DNA of 64,000 nt from a virus. The DNA is taken from IMG/VR virus record IMGVR_UViG_3300020152_000002, positions 1 to 64,000 of that record; one strand, 5' to 3'. Below the pieces are notes generated by a model, which ran no database searches, was not told the origin of the DNA, and saw nothing but the letters and a program-made list of their open reading frames with translations. This document shows positions 39,001 to 48,300 of this stretch, piece after piece. Position 1 is the first letter of the stretch, and each line of letters begins with the position of its first letter. A program made the position numbers and the translations under genes.

Positions 39001-40261
39001 TCTCGTCTTCGAGTTCGACGGCGGGGTGGAGATCACGACGGAACTGGAAGCGTCGGCGACGGGGCTGGCGGCGCTCGACGGCAGCTTTGGCGATGCCGTT
39101 GTCATCGCGCCGGTCAACGGCTTCTATTCGTCGGAAGACCAAGACACCGAAGTCGAGTTCGGCGGTGAGATCGTCGTCGTGCCGCTGGAAGGCTACGCGG
39201 CGCAAGCCATCGTCGAGCCCGAGCTTCCCCACGCCTTCACCACCGAGAGCCTGCTTGAGGCGTCGGCGACCGGCGCGGCTGCGATCTCGGCGCGCATCAG
39301 CTTCATCCCGGAGAACGGGCAAGGCGGGGGCGTCGGGATCGGCAAGATCGAAGCGACGCCTTCGACGCCGGACATGGAGACCAGCGGAGATGTCGGTCGT
39401 GTCTCTATCGACCCGATCCTCGGCGTTGGTCTGTCCGGCGACGACGTGGTGCTGGCGGTCGGTATCATGCCGGATCGCGTGTCGCTAGAATGGACGAACA
39501 CGAACGACAATCAGGCAACCGGGCAGGGGGCGGCTTTCGCTGTCCTGAACGCTGGCGGAAGCTCGAACCCGGCTGACAACTATCTGTTCCGCGTCTGGCG
39601 AAACACGAACATCGACGGGTCTGCGGTCGGCGCAGCAGATGTCACCGCCGACATCACCGCGACTGTCACCTTCGCGTCGCCTCAAGGCGTCACGGTTCGC
39701 GGGCAGAGCATCCTTGCCCCCATCGGAACGATCTTCGTTCGTCGGACCCTTGGCGGAGCCGGTGATGACCCGGCATTCGAGGGCGACGCGCTGGCGGGTG
39801 CTGATCTGGTTGACATGCCGGTCATCATCACGCCGCCGGAGAGCGAATACGGCGTCGAAGGCGAGGCGACCGGGCAAGGCCAACTGACCATCGTGATCCT
39901 GCCGCCGGAGGGCTCGGCGGACGTGGGGCAGGAGATCGGCTTCGATCTGCCCGGCCCCATCGTCCTGACGGCCCCGGAGGGCGCTGGCTGGACCGTGGAC
40001 GCCGAGTCCACCGCCGAAGCGGACCTGACGGCCGTCGTGACCCTGCTGCCGCCCGAGGCGCAGCCCACGATCAGCCTGACGGTCGCCCTGCCCGGCCCCG
40101 TGGCCGTTTCCCCGGTGACGACGGCCTTCCGGGTGATCGCTACGGCCGGGACGGCGTTGTTCGTTCGGCAGGTGAGCGGCGAGGCCGTTTTCCGCCGAGT
40201 TGAAAACGCAGTCGCGGTCGTAGAGGATAGGATCGAAAGAACTGCCGTCATCCGGGGCTGA
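36014..40261 (+). CDS. glycine-rich fibre-like protein, 1415 aa
   Basis: Three homologous blocks of about 285-305 residues start near 11, 310 and 594. Each has a beta start (GSAVEYDITEDGFIHFKLWG-like), a strand segment (VQAGDVVKIEVGQGG), GWPDGG, an STRLYINNVLM-like strand and long poly-Gly runs (GGGGGGYYGG type). These resemble glycine-rich adhesin domains. Beyond 870 come smaller beta repeats (IGTVTRSGVIDATV; LPGPVTITAP). Likely a surface fibre or receptor-binding protein. It is unusual in lying between head and connector genes. Confidence 0.7.
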   Translation: MADLPDGDTTLSYTGSAVEYDITEDGFIHFKLWGGAGAGGGFFSATSANASKGGGGGFVRGKLEVQAGDVVKIEVGQGGQKGNGNAQAFGSVNGDAGLGGWPDGGNGGSNPYSVNGGGGGSTRLYINNVLMAAAGGGGGSGGVDGRGPGAGGGLNGADGQDPTNTGCGTGGSQLAGGVNGFAPATTNYHGASLDGGNGWPSGVSSISTSSDATGGGGGGGYYGGGGGGRAGGYCSSGGGGSSYADASATDVVHEQGSLHLAGGNTDPDYAAGIGVGGTTSTVTTSITAGGNGRAVLEFAKPLDVSEPVVIGYSGAAEVYEVLEDGFLEIKSWGAGGGGGIVHSSIQTTGYRTGGGGYARGVLPVSAGDIIRVEVGQGGRRAESETTGSAGGWPDGGRGTQGASGAGGNFYRGGGGGGSSRVYLNDVLILVAGASGGGCRGYGGAGGGETGGTAFGGATGGSQSAGGSVGGAFLRGADAPIAPTTGASSGGGGGGYYGGGYDGDDTNVNGGGGGSSYRNTSVAAFGEVAQGTNGSAGTAAKTDDPDYVANAGRGGQTYAGPATTTHGDNGLVVIRGNDGADYALVQEEQTGIAATGASQEWVIPANGVFKADMWGAGGGGAYSGLVGGPYPPGGAGGHTYVEVPVLEGDVLRVDVGKGGLRGRQPNNPAGGGWPDGGSAGSNTSSSSACGSGGGSTRIFVNDILVAVAGGGGGGGIPGRGATPGAGGGESGTTSVDSSSAVNAATGGSQSAGGVNVSYPTDAGYQGGYLQGGNGRPAGIAVGTEDSRNAAGGGGGYYGGGGAGLTGSYFRAGGGGSGYVQDGLAGETTAGSAGVPPETSNPNYPGGNVGYGGNGTGSLGTVQNGYDGFVSYYYEPLSYVVGEIGTVTRSGVIDATVTGAVDKSADIGTVAISAITGIGDGGTVVNALLGPIEVAITAPIGVGRVQNGWEGDLPGPVTITAPSAIADTAVYAIGGIGTITILSLIEGAPEQEANVVLDLVFEFDGGVEITTELEASATGLAALDGSFGDAVVIAPVNGFYSSEDQDTEVEFGGEIVVVPLEGYAAQAIVEPELPHAFTTESLLEASATGAAAISARISFIPENGQGGGVGIGKIEATPSTPDMETSGDVGRVSIDPILGVGLSGDDVVLAVGIMPDRVSLEWTNTNDNQATGQGAAFAVLNAGGSSNPADNYLFRVWRNTNIDGSAVGAADVTADITATVTFASPQGVTVRGQSILAPIGTIFVRRTLGGAGDDPAFEGDALAGADLVDMPVIITPPESEYGVEGEATGQGQLTIVILPPEGSADVGQEIGFDLPGPIVLTAPEGAGWTVDAESTAEADLTAVVTLLPPEAQPTISLTVALPGPVAVSPVTTAFRVIATAGTALFVRQVSGEAVFRRVENAVAVVEDRIERTAVIRG

Positions 40262-40264
40262 TCC

Positions 40265-40636
40265 GTGGCTGATCTCACCAGCGTTCCTACTCAAATCGAC
40301 TTCACGATGCCGTCCGGCGACAGCCGCACGATCAAGGTCAAGTGCATCGGTTCGGATAAGTCGCCGTTCTCGTTGGCGGAAGCCAATCAGATCAGGTGGC
40401 AGATCGCGCGCTCGGTGCGCGGTCCTGCGATGCTGTCGAAAGACCTGTCCGAAGGCGTCGAGATCGTGCAGGATGGCGACGACTGGTATATTCAGGTGGA
40501 GATCGACCCGGCTGACACCGAAGGCATGAAGGGCGACTACTATCACGAGTGCGAAGTGCGTTTCACGGATGGCGCAGTTCTCACTCCATTCGCGGGCGTC
40601 GTGACGGTCGTGGAAGACTTGGTGAGGGACACCTAA
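40265..40636 (+). CDS. fibre-associated or baseplate-type small protein, 123 aa
   Basis: Beta-sandwich-like protein with IDFTMPSGDSRTIKVKCIG and WYIQVEIDPADTEGMKGDYY, similar in style to BppU-type or Ig-like domains near fibres. GTG start at 40265 just after the fibre stop; the stop overlaps the next ATG (TAATG). Confidence 0.55.
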   Translation: MADLTSVPTQIDFTMPSGDSRTIKVKCIGSDKSPFSLAEANQIRWQIARSVRGPAMLSKDLSEGVEIVQDGDDWYIQVEIDPADTEGMKGDYYHECEVRFTDGAVLTPFAGVVTVVEDLVRDT

Positions 40637-41169
40637 TGGCGATCACGCTTCGCATCCAGAACGACACCGGCCGCACCGAGAACGCGAACAGCTACATCGA
40701 CGTGGAGTGGTTTCAGGAGTATGCCGCCGAGAGCGGCTACGATGTCGAAGGCACGTTCGACGACGAGGAAGATCAGAAGGTTCATCTCGTCCGCGCCTTC
40801 CGCTACATGAACACCCGGTTCAACTACAAGGGCGAGATGACTGCCTACGATCAGTCGTCCGCTTTCCCGCGCTACAACCTGACGGATCGCAACGGCTACC
40901 TGATCTCCGGCGTCCCGCTCGCCGCCAAGCAGGCGCAGGCCGAGTATGCGTGGCTGTCGAAGACGCTGGACGGCGGCCTGAACCCGACCCCGACGCGGGA
41001 CGCAACCGGCGCTCGCATTACGCAGGTGAGCGAACGGGTCGGGCCGATCAGCGAGAGCAAGTCGTTCGCCAGTGGCGGGGCCTTCGAGATGCCGGAGTAT
41101 CCGGTGCCTGACGGCATCCTTCGCGCTGCCGGGTTCATCGTGACCGGCGGAACCATCATTCGGGGATAG
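40636..41169 (+). CDS. head-tail connector (DnaT-like adaptor), 177 aa
   Basis: The N-terminal RTENANSYIDVEWFQEYAAE and the later helices match the head-tail adaptor proteins annotated as DnaT-like, which sit on the portal. TAATG overlap with the preceding gene. Order (connector, closure, terminator, tube) supports the call. Confidence 0.65.
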   Translation: MAITLRIQNDTGRTENANSYIDVEWFQEYAAESGYDVEGTFDDEEDQKVHLVRAFRYMNTRFNYKGEMTAYDQSSAFPRYNLTDRNGYLISGVPLAAKQAQAEYAWLSKTLDGGLNPTPTRDATGARITQVSERVGPISESKSFASGGAFEMPEYPVPDGILRAAGFIVTGGTIIRG

Positions 41170-41171
41170 TA

Positions 41172-41567
41172 GTGTCGGAATACAGTTCCGCCATCGACCT
41201 AGCTGCCCGTCTGATCATCAAGAAGGGCCGCGAAGTCATCTTCCGTCACAAGGTGGCGGCACCGACCGATGGAACGCCATCGGGGGCGGACGATGAGCCG
41301 TGGAACAAGGCTGACCCTAGCTGGCCCACGCAGAAGCTCAAGATGGTCTTTCTGGACTACGAGCAGAAAGAGATCGACGGGACCAACATCAAATCCGGCG
41401 ACAAGAAGGTGCTGATGTTCGCCAAGGGCGTCAAATACCAACCGAACACGTCGGATCAGATCGTCGAGCTTCCGAAGCACGGCGGCAAGACGTGGAACAT
41501 CGTCGATGTCGATAAGCTGCAACCGGGCGAAGAAGTCGTCATGTATACGCTGCAAGTGAGGCGGTAA
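41172..41567 (+). CDS. head closure protein, 131 aa
   Basis: Second of three small connector genes. Beta-rich (LKMVFLDYEQKEIDGTNIKS; KVLMFAKGVKYQP; WNIVDVDKLQPGEEVVMYTL), consistent with stopper or closure proteins that bind the adaptor ring. GTG start. Confidence 0.6.
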   Translation: MSEYSSAIDLAARLIIKKGREVIFRHKVAAPTDGTPSGADDEPWNKADPSWPTQKLKMVFLDYEQKEIDGTNIKSGDKKVLMFAKGVKYQPNTSDQIVELPKHGGKTWNIVDVDKLQPGEEVVMYTLQVRR

Positions 41568-42064
41568 TGGCGTCCTATACACCCGCAGAAGCTCGCCGCT
41601 GGATTTTGAAGACCTTTCAGGCGACATGGGCCGACCCCGACAAGGGTTGGCGCGGTATCAAGGATGAGATGGGTGATCCGATCTCCTTGGCCGCCGAACC
41701 GCGTATCGACTGGGAGAACGTCGAAGACGAGAACACGCCGGACGTAACAGAGCCGCATCTGTTCGTCTACGTCCGGCACTACGCTTCAAATCCGGCCACG
41801 GTTGGAGGCGAGACGCGCAAGATCGTGACCCGCCGGGGCTTCGTGCTGGTGCGGGTTTGGGTTCCTGCCGACAGTGGCTTGAAAACCGCCGACGCCATCA
41901 GCTACGTTGTCAAGACGGCTTTCGAGCGGAAGCGTGGCGTGGGTGCTGGATCGGGGATCATCTTCCGGTCGTGGCGGCCTACCGAAGCGGGTCCGCAGAA
42001 GAACGGCACCTTCCTGACCGTTTCGACGGTTGACTTTGAATACGACGAGATCACAGGGGTCTAA
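41567..42064 (+). CDS. tail terminator/completion protein, 165 aa
   Basis: Alpha/beta protein placed just before the tail tube gene (RRWILKTFQATWADPDKGW; RRGFVLVRVWVPADSGLKTA), as in tail terminators that cap the tube. TAATG overlap with the upstream gene. Confidence 0.6.
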   Translation: MASYTPAEARRWILKTFQATWADPDKGWRGIKDEMGDPISLAAEPRIDWENVEDENTPDVTEPHLFVYVRHYASNPATVGGETRKIVTRRGFVLVRVWVPADSGLKTADAISYVVKTAFERKRGVGAGSGIIFRSWRPTEAGPQKNGTFLTVSTVDFEYDEITGV

Positions 42065-42067
42065 CCG

Positions 42068-43948
42068 ATGGTCAACAAGGTTGACGCGAACTTCACCGGC
42101 CTGCGCTACGCCAAGGAAGTGCAGGGCCAGCCCGGCGTCCTGCCCGGCGAGGAAGGCAACTCCGGCTCGCCGATCTGGCTTGAGCTTGAGCCGAACAGCT
42201 ACTCGGACTTCGGCGCGGAAGTCACCACGACCGCCCGCTCGCCGATCACCGCCGGGCGGCAGAAGAAGAAGGGCCGCGTCACCGATCTCGACGCCAACGG
42301 CGGCTTCCAGATCGACTTCACCGGCAACAACATGGTGGACCTTCTGGACACCTTCATGTTCGCCGACTGGCGCGCTGCCGCCACCGTCACTCGCATCGAG
42401 AGCGTGACCGGCGCGACCGACCGCTACACGAAGACCGGCGCGTTCGGCTCGGGCTTCGCGGCCGGTGATCTGGTCTTCGCGTCGGGCTTCGTGCTCGACG
42501 CCAACAACGGGCTCAAGGCGATCTCCGCCGTCAACGCCGACTACATCACGGTCGGCGACGGTCTGGTGGATGAAGCCGCCACCGTGCAACCGGCCGATCT
42601 CGCCGGTTACGTCTTCGGCATCGTGATCGAAGCCGATGGCGACAACGGCTACGGCAGCGACGTGGAAGTCAGCTACACCGCCGAAGCGGGCGACGACATC
42701 GACGACGTGGGCAACGCCCTCGTCGCGCTGCTGGCGGCGCACACCCCGGCGGTGACGGCGACCTACACCGCCGCCACCGATGTCCTGCAAATCGCCTCGG
42801 CGGAGAACGCTGGTGACAGCGTGATCACCGCGACGGTCACGGACCCGCAGGGCTATGTGCAGACGGGCATGGCCCCGACCATCGAAGCGGCGACCGGCAC
42901 CCCCGCCGACACGCGCGACGTGGACTGGACGGCCGCCGCGACCGCCGTGGACTACATCGAATACGGCAAGCTGCAACGCATCGGCGTTCAGTCCGCCGCT
43001 GGCGATCTGGACGTTGACGCCGCCACCGATCCGCTGCACCCGGCGCTGACCAGCACGACGCTGGACTTCACCGACTACGGTCTGATCCCCGGTCAGTGGG
43101 TCTACATCGGCGGCGACGCGGCGGGCACCCGGTTCACGAACGCCGGGAACAACGGCTTCGCCCGCGTCTTCTCGGTGTCGGCGAACCGGCTGGCGTTCGA
43201 CAAGACGCAGAACACGATGGTCAACGAGGCCAACGCCGCGCAGACCGTCCGCCTGTTCTTCCCGGACCTGATCAAGAACGAGGCCGACCCGGACCTGATC
43301 GTGACCAAGACGGTCCAGTTCGAGCGGAAGGTCGTCGTCGGCTACGAATACCTGATGGGTTCGCACGGCAACGAACTGACGATCAACATGCAGACCGCCG
43401 ACAAGATCACGGTGGATATGGCGTTCGTCTCGTTCGACGCCGACCCGACCGAGAGCCGGAAGCCGGGTTCGTTCCCGCCGATCCGCACCGCGCCGGAAGC
43501 GTTCAACACGACCAGCGATGTCGTCCGCATCCGTGCGTCGAAGCAAGGCAGCGCCTCGCCGCTGTTCGGCTTCGTGCAGGAGATGTCGCTGTCCATCAAC
43601 AACAACGTCGAGCCGTTGAAGGCCATCGGCGTCCTCGGGGCCTTCGACGCCAGCATTGGCGACTTTGAAGTCACCGGGGACATCACGGCCTACTTCAACG
43701 ACATCGAAGCGGTGCAAGCCGTCCGCAACTCGGACAGCCTGTCCATCGACTTCGCGCTGGCCTTCGACAACCAAGGCTGGCTGTTCGACGTGCCGCTGTT
43801 CACCGGCTCGAACGGGATGCTGAACGTGGAGAAGGATCAGGCCATCACGATCCCGGTGGGGATCGAGGCGGCCGAAGACCCCGATCTGCACACCACCCTG
43901 ATCGTCTGCTGGTTCCCCTACCTGCCCTCGGTGGCGATGGCGAACTAG
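42068..43948 (+). CDS. major tail tube protein with inserted domain, 626 aa
   Basis: Directly follows the terminator protein and precedes the chaperones. Tube-like segments at both ends (FGAEVTTTARSPI, ITAGRQKKKGRVTDLDANGG; LSIDFALAFDNQGWLF) flank a domain (about 185-274) shared with the head protein 34226-34810. At 626 residues it is about three times the usual tube length, so the insertions may decorate the tail surface. Confidence 0.75.
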   Translation: MVNKVDANFTGLRYAKEVQGQPGVLPGEEGNSGSPIWLELEPNSYSDFGAEVTTTARSPITAGRQKKKGRVTDLDANGGFQIDFTGNNMVDLLDTFMFADWRAAATVTRIESVTGATDRYTKTGAFGSGFAAGDLVFASGFVLDANNGLKAISAVNADYITVGDGLVDEAATVQPADLAGYVFGIVIEADGDNGYGSDVEVSYTAEAGDDIDDVGNALVALLAAHTPAVTATYTAATDVLQIASAENAGDSVITATVTDPQGYVQTGMAPTIEAATGTPADTRDVDWTAAATAVDYIEYGKLQRIGVQSAAGDLDVDAATDPLHPALTSTTLDFTDYGLIPGQWVYIGGDAAGTRFTNAGNNGFARVFSVSANRLAFDKTQNTMVNEANAAQTVRLFFPDLIKNEADPDLIVTKTVQFERKVVVGYEYLMGSHGNELTINMQTADKITVDMAFVSFDADPTESRKPGSFPPIRTAPEAFNTTSDVVRIRASKQGSASPLFGFVQEMSLSINNNVEPLKAIGVLGAFDASIGDFEVTGDITAYFNDIEAVQAVRNSDSLSIDFALAFDNQGWLFDVPLFTGSNGMLNVEKDQAITIPVGIEAAEDPDLHTTLIVCWFPYLPSVAMAN

Positions 43949-43984
43949 CCGGGCTTGCCAGCCTTCTAACGGCCGGATATGTTG

Positions 43985-44010
43985 AGGGCCGCCCTAGTCG
44001 GGGCGGCCCT
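43985..44010 (+). terminator. strong intrinsic terminator after the tail tube
   Basis: AGGGCCGCCC and GGGCGGCCCT form a perfect 10-bp stem, with loop TAGTCG, followed by TTTC. It reduces expression of distal tail genes relative to the tube. Confidence 0.8.
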
Positions 44011-44039
44011 TTTCACGTCACCATCACAGGACAGTCCCA

Positions 44040-44546
44040 GTGGCGAAGCAACCAGCTTTCAACCCGTTCGCGCAGTATGAAGTGAACGAAGACCTTGAGA
44101 CGGCGGGCGTCTGGCTCGTCGATCCGTTCCACCGTATGCGCGTCGCTCGCGCGGGCGGTCGGAACACGAAGTTCAACACGATCTACGAGGCGCTGACGAA
44201 GCCCTACAAGCGCGCCATCCAGACGAAGACGCTGCCCAAGGACATCGACCTTGAACTGTCCCGCGAACTCTACGCGAAGGCGGTCATCACCGGCTGGTCC
44301 GTGGCCGAGATCGAGCAGAAGGACGGCCGCAACGTCGCCAAGCGCGATGAGAAGGGCGAGATCATCTGGATCGACGGCAAGATGTTCGACCCGGTGACGT
44401 TCGAGATCATCGACGTGTCGGTGGAGAAGATCGTCGAGACCTTCCGCGTGAAGCCGGAGCTTTACAGCTACGTCGTCGAGCGCGCCAACGACGTGACCAC
44501 CTTCCGCGACGAAGACGCGGACGAAGCCGACGTGGGAAACTCCTAG
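44040..44546 (+). CDS. tail assembly chaperone (gpG-like), 168 aa
   Basis: Small acidic protein between tail tube and tape measure genes, the position of lambda gpG. GTG start with AGGACA upstream. The 3' end contains the slippery heptamer GGGAAAC (44534-44540) four nucleotides before the stop (44544-44546). Most ribosomes stop here; a fraction shift back one base into the next frame. Confidence 0.8.
   Translation: MAKQPAFNPFAQYEVNEDLETAGVWLVDPFHRMRVARAGGRNTKFNTIYEALTKPYKRAIQTKTLPKDIDLELSRELYAKAVITGWSVAEIEQKDGRNVAKRDEKGEIIWIDGKMFDPVTFEIIDVSVEKIVETFRVKPELYSYVVERANDVTTFRDEDADEADVGNS
44534..44540 (+). promoter_or_regulatory. programmed -1 frameshift site GGGAAAC
   Basis: The zero frame reads G-GGA-AAC, exactly X-XXY-YYZ, in the last codons of the upstream chaperone. 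A shift gives an open frame that continues to 44956. The position matches the lambda G/GT site. Confidence 0.85.
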
Positions 44547-44956
44547 CGTTCCTCGAATACCGCTTCAAATACGGGGACAACGAAAAGAGCATGATCGAGC
44601 AGTCATTGCGGGGACACGGCAAGTTGCCGGACCCGATAATGAACGCTCCTGAACTGTTCCCTTGGTTGTCCCCGTATTACGACGCATTCGAGGAACTGGT
44701 GGGAGAGCGCCGGTTTGACGGGATGACCGGCGAACACAGTCCGATCCCGTGGACTGCCATCGACCGCTACGCCCTGCGGCACCGGCACGGCGTCGGACGT
44801 GATTTCCCGACTCTGCTGCGGTATATCCGGGAGCTAGACTTCAAGCACCGGAAGCTCATCCGGGACAGCAGGCCGAAGCCGCAGGATCGCGGCGGCAATA
44901 AGTCGGGCAAGCCCGCTTCTGTCCCCAAGAGAAGGCCGCCGCGTCGCAGAAGGTAA
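44540..44956 (+). CDS. frameshift extension of the tail chaperone (gpGT-like), 138 codons
   Basis: Open in the -1 frame directly from the slippery site, with conserved-looking sequence before its first ATG at 44591 (FLEYRFKYGDNEKSM). The fusion with the first 167 codons of 44040-44546 would be 305 residues. The C-terminal part is basic and Pro-rich (KSGKPASVPKRRPPRRRR). In lambda the G-T fusion loads the tape measure protein. Confidence 0.8.
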   Translation, partial: LLAFLEYRFKYGDNEKSMIEQSLRGHGKLPDPIMNAPELFPWLSPYYDAFEELVGERRFDGMTGEHSPIPWTAIDRYALRHRHGVGRDFPTLLRYIRELDFKHRKLIRDSRPKPQDRGGNKSGKPASVPKRRPPRRRR

Positions 44957-44968
44957 TCGGAGGCGGCG

Positions 44969-45394
44969 ATGGTCTCGCGCGTAGGCTCAAACCAGTTCAG
45001 TAAGCGCCTGCGTCTCCGCAAAGAACAGTTCAAGGGCGCGTCCGAAAGGATGCTCAAGAACGCCGCCCGCGCCGCACTCGAAGTGATGGTGGCGAATACT
45101 CGGGTCGATACGTCGCGGGCCGTCTCCAACTGGATCGTTACCCGCGACGGCCCATCCTCTGACTTCATTCCTGCTTATTCGCCGGGCAAGAAGGGCTCGA
45201 CGGCCGCCCTGTCCATGGCCGAAGCTCTCGCCATGGGGCGGGCCGAGATCGAGGCATTCGACATCAACGCGGACCTCGACTTGTTTATCACGAATAACAC
45301 CCCGTATCTTCGCTACATCGAAGGCTCTGCCCTTACTGCCATGGGGCAGCAGGCCGCGAAATCAGCACTCGTCGGGGCAAGACTGTTCAGCTAA
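44969..45394 (+). CDS. HK97 gp10-like minor tail/neck protein, 141 aa
   Basis: Sequence pattern VDTSRAVSNWIV, PAYSPGKKGST and LFITNNTPYLRYIEGSAL resembles gp10-like neck and minor tail proteins. It lies between the chaperones and the tape measure, a less usual place for that family. Its stop overlaps the tape measure start (TAATG). Confidence 0.55.
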   Translation: MVSRVGSNQFSKRLRLRKEQFKGASERMLKNAARAALEVMVANTRVDTSRAVSNWIVTRDGPSSDFIPAYSPGKKGSTAALSMAEALAMGRAEIEAFDINADLDLFITNNTPYLRYIEGSALTAMGQQAAKSALVGARLFS

Positions 45395-48300
45395 TGGCCG
45401 AAGAAGTCTTCAAGGTCAGGTTTACGCAGGATGGCGCAAAGGAGATCGTTCGCTCCTTTGACGACTTCATCCGTGGAGCCGATACTGCGGAGGAAGCCGC
45501 ACAACGTCTGGTCAAGGCGACCAATGACGTGCGCCGGTCTGCTGACCCGGCCCAGCGAGCCTACGACAAACTGGCAGGGTCGATGCACACCCTGCGCCGC
45601 GCTGAACAAGCCGGTATCATCAGTGCGGGAGAACGGGCGCGTCTTCAAGATCGCCTGACCATCACGTCGCAGGCCCAGCTTCGGCCAATCGGTTCGCTGA
45701 TCTCGAAGATCGGCGAGGAAACGCGGGCGTGGGGGCGGTCGAACGTCGAGCGTCAGGCGACGCTCCGCACGATCAGTCAAGTCGAGAGCATGATGCGTCG
45801 CGGCATTGCCGTGACCGATCAGGAGCGGGCTGCGATCCAGCAGGCGAACACCGCCTACTATCGGAAGCGCGAGAGCCTGCGTGAAGTCGCCGAAGCGGAA
45901 GCGGCGGCTGCCGCTGCCGCGAAGAAGTCGGCGGCGGAACAGGCGACGGCGACAAACCGGATGATCCGGGAAAACGCGCAACTGCTGTCGTCCTACGAAC
46001 AGACCTATCGCAACTCCGGCAACGCCGTCGAGAGCGCCATCGCCAAGCAGAACGCCGCCATCGCCAGCGCGGCCGACGCCTACCGCCGTGGCGTCATCAG
46101 CGGTGAGCAGCTTGTCGAAGTCGAAGGCCGCATCCGTCGTCAATACGAAGAGGCCATCGACCCGACCACGCGCATCGCCCGGTTGACGCGGGAACGCGCG
46201 CAGTATCTCACTGGCCTCGCCAACAGCGGTCGCAATCTGGCGCAGGTGGAGCGCGAGCTTGCCCGGCTCGACGCGCAGGGGATCACGGTCGGCCAAGCCC
46301 GCATCCGGCAGCTTCGCCAAGAGGCGCAGGCGGTGGATCGTCTGCAAAATGGCTACGAGAGCATCGGCCGACTGCAAACGGTGTTCAGCCGGGTTCTCGG
46401 CGGTGTCGGGCTCGGCATGGCCGCTGCCTTCTTCACGCGGTCGCTCGACGACGTGACGACCTACAACAACCGGCTGCGGCTGGTGGCGACTTCGCAGGAG
46501 AACGCGAACCGCCTGTTCGACGAGGCCGTGGGCATCGCCAACAGGTCACGCTCGGCGCTGGGCGACGTGGTGGAGGCTTACGGCCGGATCGCGCGCTCGA
46601 CCCGTGAACTGGGACTGTCCCAGCAAGACGCCCTGAACATCACGGAAGCCGTCACGAAGTCCTTCCGCATCTCCGGCGCGTCCATTCAGGAAGCGTCCGC
46701 ATCGGCGGTTCAGTTCGGTCAGGCCCTCGCGTCGAACCGACTGGGCGGTGATGAACTGCGCTCGATCCTCGAACAAGCGCCGCGTCTGGCGCAGGCCGTC
46801 GTGGATGGGATCAACCTGCTGAACTCGACCGATCCTTCGACGCTGCCCAAGGCGCTGCGGGATGAGATCGCCAAGACCGGCCGCATCTCCATCGGCACGA
46901 TGCGTCAGATCGCCAAGGAAGGTCTGCTGACCAGCGATGTCGTGGCCCGTGCGGTGATGACGCAGCAGGGCGCGATCAACAGCGAGTTCGCACGGACGAT
47001 CCCGACCATCGCCGAGAGCTTCGTCGTTCTCAAGAACAACTGGCTGGCCTTCCTGAACGACTTCAACAAGGGGTCCAGCGTCGCCGCGATCATCGCGGGC
47101 GGCGTCATGCTGATCGGTCGGAACCTTGAGACCATCATTCCCATCGCGGCGACGCTCGCTGCGATGATGGCGACGGTGTTTGTCGTCAAGACCATTCAGG
47201 ACTTCGTGAACGTCATCCGGGCGGTGCCGGGGTGGATCGGCGTAGCCACGGCGGCGACACAGGCGAACACCGTGGCGACCGGCGCGAACACCGGGGCTAT
47301 CACGGCGCAGTCCGGCACCCTCGGAACGAACACCGCCGCCATCATCGCCGAGACCGAAGCTCTCGCCGCCAACAGCGCCGCCCAAGGGGCCAACGCCGGA
47401 GCCCGCGCAGGGGCCGGTGCGGCTGCCGCTGGCGGCCGTGTCGTTCAGGGCGGGGGTGCTGCCGTCAACGCGGTCGCCAACGGCATGACGGCGGCTGGCG
47501 TGGCCGCTGCTGCCGCCGCCCCGCGCGTGACCCTGATGCAGCGCGCCACGTCGGCCCTCGGGATGGCTGCGCGGGTGACGCTCGGCTTCGTTCTGGCGCT
47601 CGCCGCCGGGGTCGGCACCTTCGTCCTCGCGGCGGCTGCCGGGCTCGGGCTGGTGATCGGCCTGTGGGCGCTTCTGCGCGACAGGACGGAAGACGCGACC
47701 GAACAACTGCTGATCTACGGAGAAGGCGCAACGCAGAAGGCGATCAAGGGTCAGGTCGGCTTCTTCGATGTCGCGCTTGGTCTGTGGGATACGCTGTCCG
47801 GCAAGGTGGATGAAGTTTCGCAGTCCCAGTTGCAGCACCAGCAACAAGTCCGCGATCAAGGCATCACCGCCGCGCAGGAACGCACCGAAGCCGAAATCCA
47901 AGCTGAACAAGAGCGGCTGGACGCCAGCGCCGTTGCTGCCGCGAGCACGATGTCTGTCTACGCGCAGATGAATGAGGGTATCATCAAAGACTTCATCGGC
48001 ATGGTCGGTGATCTGGTCCGTGGCGCGACCTACATCAGCGAGACTTTCGGAACGGTGTTCAACTGGATCGGGGCCGCAGCCTCGAACATGGTCAACGCCA
48101 TCGGTCAACGGATCGCCCAGTTCTACAACCGCTTCGTTCTGCCCATCGTGAACCAAGCCGCCCGGTTCGGCATCGGCAGCGGAGGCACGGCGCTGTCCGA
48201 AGCGAACAACCAGCAAGACCTTGGCGCTGTCTGGCGGCAGGGCGACCGCAACGCCGTCATGGCGGCCGGTCAAGCTGGCAACGCCACCGAAGAACTGCTG

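Noticed and set aside
41786-43891. Minus-strand 701-codon open frame
   Set aside because: Antisense to the tail tube gene, low-complexity and without a ribosome site. Similar antisense frames opposite 46546-48564, 52177-54387 and 56702-58765 were left out for the same reason.
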